Positions 12,290-24,639 of a DNA stretch of 64,000 bases are shown piece by piece. The position numbers were made by a program, and so were the translations under genes. Under the pieces are notes generated by a model, which saw only the letters and a list, made by a program, of their open reading frames with translations, was not told the origin of the DNA and searched no databases. Numbering within the stretch: the stretch's first letter is position 1; every line of letters starts with the position of its first letter. The stretch covers positions 40,406,645-40,470,644 of the forward strand of contig NC_057763.1 of NCBI RefSeq assembly GCF_010389155.1. Direction: 5' to 3'. The DNA is from Erigeron canadensis (lineage: Eukaryota; Streptophyta; Magnoliopsida; Asterales; Asteraceae).

Positions 12290-12576
12290 AGCTAGTGGCT
12301 GTTTCTACTTGGCCATTTGATAAAATAGAAAAAAGAAAAATAGAAATAATAATGTCTCTGTATTTCACAAGAATTTTTTAAATTTCTGTAATCCTCGCCG
12401 CTAATGTTTTAGGAAGGGTTTATTGTATCTAGATTTGTAGTGTATTAGTAACTTTGTAAGTGTACTTTTTAGTAACTGCTACTTGTTCTAATAATATTAT
12501 GCCGTTCAAAAAAATAAAAATAAATAATGTCGTTGTAATACACTTATTTATCTTATCATTTTGATTTATATAGTTA
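12290..12576. other. CER1 upstream flank with possible LINE-type 3' tail
   Basis: AT-rich. The stretch at about 12409-12530 ends TAATATTATGCCGTTC followed by an A-rich run, which is reminiscent of a retroposon 3' tail, but no target duplication was found. No gene is seen. Confidence 0.3.
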
Positions 12577-13360
12577 CTAGCTAATCAACTCGGGTTTAAC
12601 CCGGACATTTTAACAAAAATTTAAAAGCAAAAAAAATCTTAAAAAGTGTATATAATTTTTGTTATTGATATATTATAACTAGGCTTGGAAATATTAAATT
12701 GATTAACACAATAATTTATAAATATTAGTACCTTACTACAAAAGCGTGGACAAATGAGGTGTTACAAAATAATTATCAAAATTCATACTAAAAAGTGTGA
12801 ACTTTTAGTTCTACACACTTTTTTGTGTAAAGAAATTTATACACATTTTTATTTCTATATATTTTTACACACAAAAAAAAAGTCAAAATTTTTAATTTGT
12901 TTACTCTCATTAAAAATGTGAACAAATGTAGTATTGTTTGTAGTGCTTATTGCATTAACAAAACATAAAAAGACTTTTGATGATATTATATTAAAAATAA
13001 TTTACTTTGTTTCTAATAAAAGAATAAATTTATAGACATTATAATAAAATAAAACATTTTAAAGATATTTAATGAGCTATTTATCTTTAAAAAGATTATT
13101 AACTAAATATGAGACTTTTCATGATATTATAATAAAAATAATTTACTTTGTTTCTAATAAAAAAATAAATTTGTAGACATCATAATAAAATAAAACACTT
13201 TGAAGATATTTAATGGGTTATTTATCTTTAAAAAGATTATTAACTAAATATGACATCATAAATAGAATAAAAATATTTTAAAAAAATTTGTAGACATGAC
13301 ACATTATAATTGTTTCTAAAAATAGTTTAAAAAACAATTCTTTTTTATTATATATAAAGA
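12577..13360 (-). mobile_element. Non-autonomous Helitron, 784 bp
   Basis: Read on the minus strand it starts with TCTTTATATATAATAAAAAA at 13360, preceded by host A. It ends with a perfect hairpin (CGGGTT..AACCCG, 12591-12603) and CTAG at 12580-12577, followed by host T. This is the A/T insertion pattern of Helitrons. No helicase gene is present. Confidence 0.68.
12969..13252 (+). repeat. Internal tandem duplication of about 142 bp in the Helitron
   Basis: Two similar copies (about 12969-13110 and 13111-13252) share AAAATAATTTACTTTGTTTC, later TAATAAAATAAAACA, and then TTTAAAAAGATTATTAACTA. They differ at scattered positions. Confidence 0.7.
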
Positions 13361-14677
13361 TAAGAAAAGGCTTTGTTGAAAAATATTCCTAATTAACCAA
13401 TAAGATCTTTTCTTATCAAAATAATTTAGTCATTTAATTACTTTCAACTATTTAATTAAACAACTAACTTTTTCTCAAAACCAACTCAACTTAAAAACTA
13501 TTCTTCTAATATCTTCAAAATTAATCATCATCTTTAACGTTGAAAGTGTTTAAAACTCAGTTCAAGGATTTGTAAGGATTGTAAATACTTTTTTTTTTTT
13601 ACTTTGATTTAGTTTGGTGTGGTGATATAGATCATTATTTTTGTTTTTGTTATTATTAAAAAAAAGGTAATTAGATAAGAATATATTGATTCCATCTATC
13701 ATTTGAAACTCACTATCATTGTTTTTGTTACTTTTATTTAGTTTGATGTGGTGATACTAGATTGTTTTTGTTTTTGTTATTATTGGCCAGGACAAACATT
13801 TTTGTAACCTTTTAATTATGATTTAGTCTGGAGTAGTGATATTGGATTGTTATTGTACATAATTCTGCGGTTATAGTCCAGTTGGGAGTTTACATGCACA
13901 TGTAATGAAGAGATATTAGCAACGTTATACTTATTAATACATAAGAGAACAAACTTTTTAAGGTATTGTTAAATGCATCAAAATTTAAGGTATTAGCCAT
14001 TTATCCGTTATATTTTTCAAAAATAATTTCACATATTTTAATTTGTAACTTATTTAACAAACTCTTATCCCAAACTACTTCTACATTCAATATAGTTCGA
14101 CTTCTTTTTGAGAAAAGATTAAATTTTTAAAGAACTTGATGATCGAGTCATCTTAAACGTAAATATCATTGCCATAACCAGTTAACCAGTACATGACAAT
14201 TTATTTTTTAGCGCGAAGACTATTTGTGAACATCTCGCAGCCAAGTGTCAACAATTAATTTTACTTTCTACTTTTTCTTTTCTTTTCTTTTCTTTGGTTT
14301 CCAACACTTATTTTTATTTTTGACCAATAGACAACCAAAAATTATAATTACAATAAAAATAGAAACTCAAACAATAAATATTATCTGTGGAGCTTAAATG
14401 TTTCTCACCCACCACCCTGACCCATATTTATCGTACTTCCGACCTCGTCCCTACTGCCCAAAATTTACATATGAATCTTTTAGATCTTACATATAAATAC
14501 ATACCAGCAAGGCAGCAAGACTCCCTAGAATTGTTTTCCATGAAATGGGAAGGTGTAATCTTTTAAAGAGTTTTGATGACAGTCCTTCCTTTGTAGACTA
14601 TAAACATGTCAGTGATATTTAACTTTACATGAATAATAATAAAATATAGACACACAAAAGTAAAAAATATTGCTTTT

Positions 14678-14711
<34 letters not shown>

Positions 14712-14756
14712 ATATACATATATATAGGGTGGGTTAAATAAGGAAAAAAATTTATT
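13361..14756. other. AT-rich intergenic region
   Basis: No gene is recognised. It contains repeated phrases such as TTTAGTTTGRTGTGGTGATA (about 13605 and 13738) and an (AT)n tract at about 14681-14710. Confidence 0.5.
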
Positions 14757-15370
14757 AGGGGATCAATCTCCATCATCCGATCAAGGCCCGGATCAAACAT
14801 CTTCCTCCTCCTTCATCCTTCTTCTCCGGCGAGACAACCATCGCCACCACCTCCAGCGACATCTTCGGCAATCATCAGTTTTGTTTTCCAGTAGATACGG
14901 TACGGGCGTTGCCCTCATTCGTTCTAAAGTAATTGTCACCGGACGCACATATAGGAATCGTATGAATTTGATGCGCGGCGATCCAAGAGATGATGGCGGT
15001 TTAATGCGGTACGGGCTTCGCCCTTGCTGTCGGCGCCGTGGTTGGGGTGGTCGCAGATGATGGTGGTGGCGGCGGTTGTCTCGTCGGAGAAGAAGGAGGA
15101 GGTGGTGACTAGGAGCAGCTTAGACATAGGTCGAGGTGAACGACTGGCCGAGGCCTGATTTTTTAAGGGGGGATAGTTTGAGGATGGGGTAAAAAAAAGT
15201 ACAAGGGGATCAATCTCCACCGTCCGATCAAGCATTTTGATGGCTCAGATCAAGCATCTTCCTCCCCCTTCTTCCTTTTTCTCTGGCGAGACAACAGGCG
15301 ACGCCACCACCTCCTTCTCCGGCGACCGTCACCACCACTACTATCTCTGAGAATTTATAGACCTCTGCTG
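14757..15370. repeat. GC-richer direct repeats about 447 bp apart
   Basis: Near-identical blocks starting AGGGGATCAATCTCCA occur at about 14756 and 15203. Each is followed by CCGATCAA, CTTCCTCC and GGCGAGACAAC. Between them lies GGTACGGGCTTCGCCC. The arrangement suggests a transposon end or short element duplicated in tandem. The open frames here are Ser/Thr/Arg-rich composition artefacts with no recognised domain. Confidence 0.5.
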
Positions 15371-15807
15371 ATGAGAGAAAAAAAGGCCCAGATAATGGTA
15401 CAACAATTATAATTATATAAACTAAAGTATAAAAATAACGATAAGTATCATTATCAATAAACTTAGCAAAATACTGAATATTATCAAAATTTTATGACAT
15501 TAAATCTAAAAATAAGTCCGATCATAATACATAATAGTATCCTAAATTTGATAGTTTGAATTCCAAAGATATGGCTATGTTGCTTGTTACCTTTTAGACT
15601 TTTGTGAATTGTGACAATAACATATAATTGAATACAAATTTCAAGACTTTAACACACAGCATAACAGCACATGTTTAGTTTTTTTTTAAGAGGCGTCATC
15701 TTATTTCTTTTTAACCATAAAAGATATGTAAGTGGACTTTTTTTTGAGTTAAGTATCATTATATGATTTTTGAATAATTGTTAAGATTTATAATGGGCTT
15801 AGTTCAA

Positions 15808-15844
<37 letters not shown>

Positions 15845-15878
15845 CATAAAAAAATTAAAACATCGGATATCCTATATA
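15371..15878. other. AT-rich spacer
   Basis: No gene seen. An (AT)n microsatellite lies at about 15811-15838. Confidence 0.6.
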
Positions 15879-16562
15879 TCTATATGATTATTAAAGCAGT
15901 ATGAAACCTAACTTTCTAAAGCCTTCTACAAACCTTAAACTATGTTAGTATATTGACATATAGGATTTTATCACATGTGGCATGTTTATATTTTTTTTAC
16001 AATATTTATCTTATATTTATATATTCAAAGAAAGAAAAAATATTTCAAATCCCATAAATATAATATATTCCATTAAATCCTGTGCAAGATATATATACAA
16101 AAAGAAACTATATGTATTTCATTAATTAGATACAATTTTATAAAGTAAACATAACTCCTCTACTATATTGAAAAAAGATTTGACATACACGTTATTTTTT
16201 TCCATTGAGTAGCTACAACAAAAATTGGTGTGTTCACTAATACAAATTTTTTTTTAATGAAACACTCAACCATAACTCAAAAATATGATAAAAAATAATA
16301 CCTCTGATCAATATTCAAATTGATTTTTCCAATATACTCTGATCAAAGTTTTACGGTAAGATAGATATTGTTCATGGATACTATTAAGATAGATTTTATT
16401 ATTAGATTTTAAATATGTTCAATTATTTTTACATTTTTTTTGGGGTATATAAATGATGTTTATTTTAAGTTTTGTTGATTATCAATGTCAATACTAAAAG
16501 CTTTAAAAAATCCTTTAAAAAATCACTTTAACAACCGCACATCGTGCGGGTAAAAAACCTAG
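15879..16562 (+). mobile_element. Non-autonomous Helitron, 684 bp
   Basis: The 5' end is TCTATATGATTATTAAAGCA after host A (15878). The 3' end is a perfect hairpin CCGCAC-ATC-GTGCGG at about 16535-16549, an A-rich linker and CTAG (16559-16562) before host T. These are the full structural marks of a Helitron. No coding capacity for a transposase is visible. Confidence 0.75.
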
Positions 16563-16671
16563 TATATATATATATATATAGTACTCGTACGTATTGATTT
16601 CTATTTGATGTTCAAATAATTTTAATATTTATTCAATATAATGTGTTAGAGAGTTCGATCTTCATCTCTTA

Positions 16672-17113
16672 GAATATACAAGAGTAAGTACCCGTGCGTT
16701 GCGGCGGTGAGATGGTGGGGGTGATAGTTAGGTCAGGGAGTGTGATAGTCAAATGCCTACGGCCTCCGCCTCCGCCCTCAGATTCAAAAATTCGTCAAAA
16801 GTATATCGAATGACATCTCTAATGAAAGAGCATGAAATTTTAAGAACACCCATACAATTTTTATAATTTATCGACGTATGATTTTTGAGATAAAAGATTT
16901 TAAATGAATTGGAGGAATAAATGATTTATGGAGGAGAGAGAAAAAAGATGATTGGTTAAGATTTGAGTAGAGAGAAAGGGTATTATGGTTATTTTAGATA
17001 AATATAGAATAGATGAGAGGGGTATTTTGGGGTTATACTTAAAATCAATATTGAAAATTTCAACTCAATGTTGAAAATCTAGAAGGAATCTGCTTTATAA
17101 TATAGTATAGATA
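16672..17113 (-). mobile_element. Degenerate Helitron, about 440 bp
   Basis: On the minus strand the 5' end is TCTATACTATATTATAAAGC (17113 downward). The 3' part carries CCGCAACGCACGGGTAC, the hairpin-like tail of this family, but the terminal CTAG has decayed. A related fragment lies at 23560-23790. Confidence 0.55.
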
Positions 17114-17442
17114 GGGTTATTAGAAGCTAGGTGTTTCAAACTTTTCTTTTAAGATTCAAGACATTTTATTAATAAAGAAACTAGTGATCGACAAGTTATA
17201 AGTACAAACAAAAGAATGTTAAAACATAATAAAAAGAGTGATTCAAAAGTAAAAAGAACACCATTTCGGCCTTTGTGTGTTTTGCGGATCGAAGATTAAA
17301 CTGAAGGCTTTGAGTTCCTTAGCTGTGAAACGGAAAGCTATAGGGGCTTGTTGGAGATCGAAGAGACTCTCATTTCTGGGTTTATTTTTACACCCCATTT
17401 CATAGTTTTACCCATGCTTTCAATTTTATTTATTTTTATATC

Positions 17443-17788
17443 TAGCTAGGGATGAGTTATTTTAGGACCACCTCTTATTTTAGTATCAATTAAGACATGT
17501 GTGTTTTTTGTAACTTACACATCACCATCATCATCATCTACTACGATATACAAGACTTTTTTGTAAAAACGCTACGACTTTCCGGCGACGAGCCCACCGG
17601 AAAATCATGTGTAAATTAACTTACACATGTGTAAGTTAACTTGCACATAATTTTCCGGCGACGCGGTGACCCAAAAATCATGGTGGTGGTCGGAGATCAT
17701 CATTGTGGTGTGTAAGTTACAAAAAACACATATCTTAAAATTGGTTCTAAAATAAATGGTTTTAAAATAACTTGCACCTACCTAGCTA
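17443..17788. mobile_element. Foldback MITE of about 345 bp
   Basis: The outer arms pair imperfectly: TAGCTAGG..GTTATTTTAG on the left and TAAAATAAC..CCTAGCTA on the right. Inside, TGTAACTTACACA pairs with GTGTGTAAGTTACA, and CCGGAAAAT with ATTTTCCGG. The whole element can fold into one long hairpin. The superfamily is not assigned. Confidence 0.6.
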
Positions 17789-18002
17789 TCATATATTTGA
17801 TATATCATATAGGGTCTACCATGTATATATCTATAATTAATATGGCTAATAAATGAAAAATATCTACGAAGTACAGTAATTAGATAATCACTTAATTCCA
17901 AAAGAAAAACAAGTACAAATAAATGGAAACACATGACCCCAACGTCGATCCACACACAAACATGGAAATATATAAACTTATATAAACAACCCCTTACTAC
18001 GT

Positions 18003-18187
18003 TTTTTTAAAGGTAAATTTTGCTGGAAACTCTGTATCGTAATTCGACACGAGAGGTCTAACATACGTTGTCTTAATCGGGTCCGTGCTAGAAAGTTCTC
18101 TCGAAATAGAATTGCTTATTTCAAATATCCGATGAGGGAAAACCCTTTACAAATCCGCCCAAAAGTACAATGATTAATAGGGGAAAG
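18003..18187 (-). mobile_element. Short poly-A retroposon with 13-bp target duplication
   Basis: An insertion of about 185 bp lies between perfect copies of CCCCTTACTACGT (17990-18002 and 18188-18200). On the minus strand it ends in TTTAAAAAA, a poly-A tail. This is the pattern of LINE-mediated retroposition. Clear Pol III A and B boxes are not visible, so it could be a 5'-truncated LINE, a diverged SINE or a processed transcript fragment. Confidence 0.62.
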
Positions 18188-18595
18188 CCCCTTACTACGT
18201 ACTTTAACTTTTTTAAAACGAAATATAATTTAGCACCAACTTTAATTATAATTCACCACACATTAATTTCCTAAACTATAAAAGAGTGAAGCTCAAAAAA
18301 GGTGCCGCAACGCGCGACCATATAGGGAAAAGTGAATATAAGGTTGTCCGACACCTGAGCTTAGGTGTGAAACTACTAACATACTAATCTTTTAATATTT
18401 GTTGAATTTTATTTAAATCACATGGCCCCCTGATTTTTATCAACAACATAAGAAATTTGAATATGAAATACTATTTATGATTTGTCACAAACCGTTCATT
18501 AGTTTGTTATAACGGATGCTATCCAAAAAATTAAAGGTGAAATTTGACCCGAGATTTAAATCACATAGAAATATGTAAGAAATGTATAAATTCAA

Positions 18596-19567
18596 GGGAA
18601 AAATACATAAAAGGGAAACCTATTTACCTAAAATTCATAAAAAGGGAAACCTATTTTGTTTTCGTCTATTTAAAGGATACAGTTTTTATAAATTTCCTAA
18701 AAAGGGGAACATCGTTACTTTTTGACACCCGACACCCGTTAAGTGCCACGCCACCCGTGCCACATCATTGATCCTGTGTACGTGGCATTGACTAAAACCC
18801 AAAATAGGGTTTTTGTTTAAATTTTCAGCTAAAATCGAATCCATAACATCAATCTGAGATTTATCAACCAAATTCAACCCCTCCCCAATCAAATTCGCAG
18901 CAACCCCATTAATTAAATGAGTCGTTGATTGCTTAGTGGCGGCTAATGGTGATAAATCAGTGGTTGCAGCCGATTTAGGGTTTTCTTCTAGGGTTTCTTG
19001 AGGAAAAATCCTAGATTCGACCAATTGTGAGTTAGTTCTCGAACCAGAAACAATCCCAGCCCCAAACAAAGTTTTCCTAACCTTCAATTGATCAGGTCCG
19101 GCCAAAATAACAGGTGGCGGCGAGGTGGTTTGCAGCGGCAGAAGATTAGGTCGCGACGGCAGCCTGGTGGCTGTGTCAATTTGATCCGAATTCGACTCAG
19201 AAAGGTTCGAATCAATGGATTTCGAGAGTGAAAAAGAATATCTAAGATTATAATCATGCTTTTTTAATTCATTAAGAATTTTGGGTTTTTCTAGTGGGAA
19301 AAGGGTTATATATATAGTATATATATCTGTATATATATTTTCTGTATTTTTTAAATGTATTTTTTGTTTTAGTCAATGCCACGTAAGCAGGATCGATGAC
19401 GTGGCACGGTTGACGTGGCACTTAACGGGTGTCGGGCGTCAAAAACTAACGATGTTCCCCTTTTTAGGAAATTTATAAAAATTGTATCCTTTAAATAGGC
19501 GAAAACAAAATAGGTTCCCCTTTTTAGAAACTTTAAGTAAATAGGTTCCTTTTTATGTATTTTTCCC
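18596..19567. mobile_element. Mutator-like element (972 bp) with long TIRs and coding-like cargo
   Basis: The element is flanked by perfect 9-bp duplications TAAATTCAA (18587-18595 and 19568-19576), the Mutator hallmark. The terminal inverted repeats are about 200 bp (18596-18797 and 19367-19567), starting GGGAAAAATACATAAA, with a few mismatches. No MuDR-type transposase is present. The roughly 570-bp interior has an open minus-strand frame, described separately. This is the structure of a Pack-MULE. Confidence 0.85.
18798..19310 (-). pseudogene. Open coding-like fragment inside the Mutator-like element
   Basis: A minus-strand frame stays open from about 19310 through the interior and into the left TIR (stop near 18686). 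The translation is not low complexity; it includes LAGPDQLKVRKTLFGAGIVS, SAATTDLSPLAATKQSTTH and LIGEGLNLVDKSQIDVMDSI. I do not recognise the parent gene. A convincing upstream ATG is lacking, and the frame simply runs into TIR sequence. It is therefore more likely a captured exon than a working gene. Confidence 0.45.
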
Positions 19568-19576
19568 TAAATTCAA

Positions 19577-21628
19577 TCATGAAAGATTTGAGTTTAAATA
19601 TTGGCTCTCATGCTGGTCGCAATAAAATTTAACAAAGAACTTAACCATCATATTGTAACCATAATGATTTAAATTATTAATCGGTGATCGTAAATTAAGA
19701 ACTTGCTGTCACCATATATGTATATATACAGAGATGGATTCACCATATTTTGACATTGGGAAAAAAAAGTTTTGATTTGAGAAAATGAGATCATAATGAA
19801 CTAAAAATATAATACTGTAATATATGTTAATATGATACTTGTTGGATGTATCATTTTGATGAATATGCATCCATCTAAAACAAAAAACGTGATTTTTTCG
19901 ACTTTGAGGGATCAATGTGTTGTTAAACACTTAAATAATGATAATTGGTTATGCAATATACTAGTTTTATGGACTTTTAATGCATCAAAATGATGTTTTT
20001 AAGTGTTTTCAACGTTTTTATTTTAAGAGTGTTTTTACCGGAGTATTACCATATATATATATATATATGTTTACATTGAGAAATGATAAACATACCCCTG
20101 GGTTATGATTAATATGCATGAATTTGTTGGCATAATTATAGGAAGTGATTTTATCTAATTTACAATACTTTTATACATGTGCAAAGACATAAAGGAGTGG
20201 AAGAAAAAAGAGGCGAACCTCATGCCACCTCATCTTAGTTCGCCCTCTACACCGCCATCGAGGGGCGAATCGTGTTTCCAACGAAACCACAAGTTCACCC
20301 ATTTGTTCAAGACTTTGCACAGTTTCCAAGAAAATAAAGGGATGTTGAGAGGGAGACCAATGTGAAAGCGTCACATGACGCAAGCCGTCTCACTTTTCAA
20401 AGTTCATCAATTTTCACCTTTTTCGAAAAACAAGTCTTCTTACTCTCACATGACGTATGGCGTACGTCGTCCCTCATCACCACTTCTCCCAGCCTAACAA
20501 ATTTGATATAGCTATATGTTTATTGTAGGCTTCATTCGTCAAATTAAATTAGCTATTTTTAATATCATATAACATTATAATTAAAAGAGATAATCCAGAC
20601 ACGTTTTTCTTTGATAAACATTTGACTTACAAACGGAAAAGATGATAATTTAAACAAAATATAAACACCACTTTCATCTTAGGTAAATTAAGTTTGATGA
20701 ACAGTGTGCATTCCAATTACAATCCACATAATCATTGATTATTTACCTCTTTGTAGTCGTTACCTGCCATGTATTAGCAAAGAGGAACTAAATTCATTAT
20801 TATATGTGGGTGTAGTTACTTATTGTTTGTACATTTATTTCTTCTATTTCACCATGACACGTACCATTGATCACATCAATAAGTTCTCTTTGGGCGGGTA
20901 TCATTCTATAGCTAGTGAGATGAATTCGAACTTGCGATATTCTTTTGTCAAAGTACTCTATAATTTATTTCATATATTATTGACCAGTCATTTTCTCTAA
21001 AAGACAGGTATTGTATTCGCGGTGTTTTATGGTTGTCACATTAAATTTCGCCAACATATATAGTTATAGATATTACGTACGAGTAGTATATTTATGATAT
21101 ACGATCGCCTTTAATCTTATGTGTTGCTACTTATATACGCGTGGGCCCTGTTTTCCTACCAATATATGTGATGATGGAATGTCATATTAATTAAAAGTGA
21201 TTATAACACGCCAATGCATGGTTATATTTAAGAGTTACAAGGAAAACAATAAAAGGTTTAACGGTCAATTAACAAAAGCGCATAACATTCTCACATTACA
21301 AAAAAAAAAGATGCATATATGAAATATGATATATTGAGTGCTTTAATTCATATAGTTTCCTTGCACCGTTGTCAATCTGTCATAACTAATATTCACAGTT
21401 CTACGTACTAGCTAGTGGTGGACAATTTTAATTACCATGTCAAATTATTAACTAATGTCACATTACGTACTAGGGTATGTCAAATATGGATGCAGAGTAA
21501 AATAACCATGTGAATGCTTTAATTCGAAATTCCAATAACACGTGACGACCTTGTACGTTGCAAACTAATTTAACTTGGTATAGAATTCGGACACGTTACC
21601 AGATGAATTAAACCACCTATATGACACA
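19577..21628. other. Intergenic region without recognised genes
   Basis: AT-rich, with a short (AT)n tract at about 20050-20068. At about 20200-20480 a GC-richer block with CTACACCGCCATCGAGGGGC resembles part of the Harbinger-like element at 56.2 kb and may be a decayed relative. Short open frames show no domains. Confidence 0.5.
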
Positions 21629-21632
21629 CTAA

Positions 21633-21828
21633 GGGGCGTTTGGTTCACAAAAATGTTTTTGAAGGAATTGTAATCTGTTAAAGTAATTGGAATTTGAAGA
21701 AATTGGAAGCTGAAGAAATTGAAAGCTGAATGGATTGAAATCTGATGGAATTAAAATTTGAAGAAATTATAATTTGCATTTGTTTGGTTGGCCGGAATCA
21801 AATGGAATGTAATGGAATTTATAATATA

Positions 21829-21868
<40 letters not shown>

Positions 21869-22843
21869 GGTAATATAATTAATAAATATATTTTTATAAA
21901 TTCTTTTTAAAAAAATTATAAATGTGTATAAAATATTATTAATTTTTATATAATTAAAAAATATTATAATATAATAATTATATTTATAAAATAATAAAAT
22001 TTTTAGAATCTAACATTATTATTTTATAAAATAAATAACTATTTATCAATTAATTATTTTTATATAAAATAAAAATAAACTTTTATAAAATAGATGTAAA
22101 TTTATATAAAATACTGACTTATTGCTGAATAATAATAAATATTAATTTTATAATATAAATATTAATAATAATAATAATACTATTATATATTAATTATTTT
22201 AATATTATTATATTAATTAATACTATTAAAAATAATAATAAGTACTATTATTGTTATTAAATTAGTTTATTATTTATATCAATAATTATTATTGTTATAA
22301 ATATACTTATTATTATTATAACTAATAATTAATTAACATTATTTTTATTATATTATTATATTAATTGTAATTATAATTGTTATTTATATCAATAGTAATT
22401 TTTTTTTGTTGCAATAATATTAATTATTATATATAATAATAATATTGATATTTTTATATTATTATATAATATTAAATAATAATAATAATAACTATTATTA
22501 TAATTTAATACAATAATAATAATAACTAAAAATTATTATTATTTATTATTATTATTATAAATAATAATAACAGAAAAATATAATATCTATTAAATAAAAC
22601 ATAATAATAATTAGTGTTAAATTGTGAATTTCATTGAAATTCAAAACTTTTCATCCAATTTGCCAAGGAATCTTGAATTCCTTAATTTGATGGAATTTAA
22701 AGGATTTCAATTTCAATTCTTTACGAACCAAACAAGTCATAGAATGGATTCCGAATTCCATTCTGTCAACCAAACAGGATATGGAATGGAATTCAGATTC
22801 CAATTCCTTCGAATTCCAACGACATTTGCGAACCTAACACCCC
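21633..22843. mobile_element. Long Tourist-like element with an AT-rich core
   Basis: The left end GGGGCGTTTGGTTCAC and right end GCGAACCTAACACCCC form imperfect inverted repeats. They are flanked by CTAA on both sides (21629-21632, 22844-22847), consistent with a TAA target duplication of PIF/Harbinger-type MITEs. The subterminal words GGAATTTGAAG and GAATTCCTT match the 306-bp relative in CER1 intron 2. The core (about 21820-22600) is almost pure A/T with TAA/ATT arrays, so the 1.2-kb size probably reflects repeat growth. Confidence 0.62.
21825..22600. repeat. (TAA)n/(TTA)n-derived AT-rich tract
   Basis: A run of about twelve TAA units lies at about 21830-21868. Roughly 700 bp of interrupted TAA, ATT and TATA words with almost no G or C follow. 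Confidence 0.85.
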
Positions 22844-22871
22844 CTAAGGGAATTACTTTAAAGTAACTCCC

Positions 22872-23092
22872 AATGCCGTCTTCTACGAGTTTTGGGTCCC
22901 AATACCGTCTTCGACGGTGTGTGGGGGGTTGATATGTAGACAGCCTTACCCCTACCAAAAGTAGAGAGGCTGCTTCCAGTTCTACCATAGGAAGAAAAGG
23001 ACCTCCAGCCTTGCTGGGCATGAGGATCGAACCCATGACCTCTGTTTTCAGAGGCATGAACTCCAACCACTGATCCAACCCAATTGGTTATA
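22872..23092 (-). mobile_element. Au-type SINE (tRNA-derived)
   Basis: On the minus strand there is an A box TGGATCAGTGGTTGG (23077-23063) and a B box GGGTTCGATCC (23034-23024) at tRNA-like spacing. The 3' half contains GGTAGGGGTAAGGCTGTCTA, characteristic of Au SINEs as I remember them. It abuts the Tourist-like element. No target duplication was identified. Confidence 0.7.
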
Positions 23093-23559
23093 CTTTGTTT
23101 GAATTATATTCATCAGTTGATGCTTAGCTTGGAAGAAATTAGTACACTTTTAAAAGAAACATATACAGAGTACGTATAAACTTAGTTTCTTATGGGATCA
23201 TCTTTTTGCATATTTTTATGAGCTACAATCTCTATCTCATATTAGAGAAAATATCTCCATATATTTTTTATACTAAACCGAAATAGCTCGGATTTTATGT
23301 GGCTAACTTTTCTCACCGATAAGGTTTTTACATACACTGTATGTTCCCATTGAGTTTCATTACTTCATACATGCCAGCTCAAGTCCTAATTAATATAGCC
23401 ATTTAATATGTATTGACCTTGCAAACTTACAAAATGAAAACAAGAGTATATATCTCTACTTATACATTATTATAGAATATTTGTTCTCTTCAAATTTTTT
23501 CTAACTTTTTAAATTTTCAACAATGTATATCTATCAATGCATAATGTACAACGAGAGAA
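23093..23559. other. Spacer
   Basis: AT-rich sequence; nothing recognised. Confidence 0.5.
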
Positions 23560-23790
23560 AGTACCTGCACGTTACGGTGGTAAGATGGTGGGGGTGATAA
23601 GTACGTCATAGAAGGTGATATGTCATAGAGTGTGATAGTCAAATTCCTTACCTATACGGGCTTCGTCCTCGAATTTAAAAATTCGTAGAAAATATATCGA
23701 ATGACCTCTTTAATGAAAAATCATGAAATTTTAAGAATACCCATATAATTTTTATAATTTATCGATGTACGATTTTTGAGATAAAAGATT
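23560..23790 (-). repeat. Truncated relative of the 16.7-kb Helitron
   Basis: This stretch matches 16683-16905 with scattered differences; shared words include AAGATGGTGGGGGTGATA, ATATATCGAATGAC and TTTTTGAGATAAAAGATT. The 5' part of the Helitron is absent here. Confidence 0.7.
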
Positions 23791-24523
23791 TTTTTTATTG
23801 AAATATCACCATAAGGGTGTGCAATGATACAAAAAAAATCAGAGGAGTGAAACTTAATAATATGACATACCCCAGGGGTATGTAATGATATATTCTTCTT
23901 AATTTTAATAATATATACTATAAGACAGTTGAACTAATAATTTATTGACCAATCAAATTGTTCAATTGTATTGACTCTTGTTTATATAATCATTTAGATT
24001 AACTATAAAATTTAAAATCATAATAATCATTATCTAAATATATTATTATATTAGTATTTATATTAATTTGTGTAACACTCCGAGTTAGGCTCGAAATATT
24101 ACCGAAAAGATATAGCGTATGCATGGTATTATCGTAGAACATGAACTATATGAATAAAAGGGATTCGGTGGATCCAACATTAAACAAACAAGTACGTAAC
24201 ACATAATGCAAAATAAGGGGGCAAATGAATCTTGGATCCATGTAAGTCCAAGCCCAAGTTCTAACACAAACATCAATCGTCCGACACCTCTTGGATTCTC
24301 TTGGTAACCTGAAAAGTGTACTAAACAAGGTCAACACTAGGTTGGTGAGTTCGTAAGAAAGAATGAACAAGAACACATACCAATGTCAACCAATACAAAT
24401 TAACACCAAACATGGTCTAAGATTTGCACACTTGTACCCAATGTCCCTCAATGTCCCCATGTCGTCCATAATGTCCTCAAGTACTAAACGTACCCGTAAA
24501 ATGTCATCAAGTACTTAAAGTCA

Positions 24524-24639
24524 CCTCATTGTACTCAATTGCACATCATGTACCTCATTGTACTTAATTGTACATCATGCACCTCATTATACTCAATTGC
24601 ACATCATGCACCTCATTGTACTCAATTGCACATAAGTTG
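24524..24639 (+). repeat. 29-bp tandem repeat, four copies, inside the solo LTR
   Basis: Four head-to-tail units beginning CCTCATTGTACTCAATTGCA start at 24524, 24553, 24582 and 24611 and differ at a few positions. Confidence 0.85.

Noticed and set aside
14936..15235. 99-aa open frame on the minus strand
   Set aside because: Arg/Ser/Thr-rich composition artefact in a GC-richer repeat block; no recognisable domain or splice context.
20190..20490. Possible Harbinger-type MITE
   Set aside because: Shares short words with the 56.2-kb element, but neither inverted ends nor a TTA/TAA duplication could be fixed.
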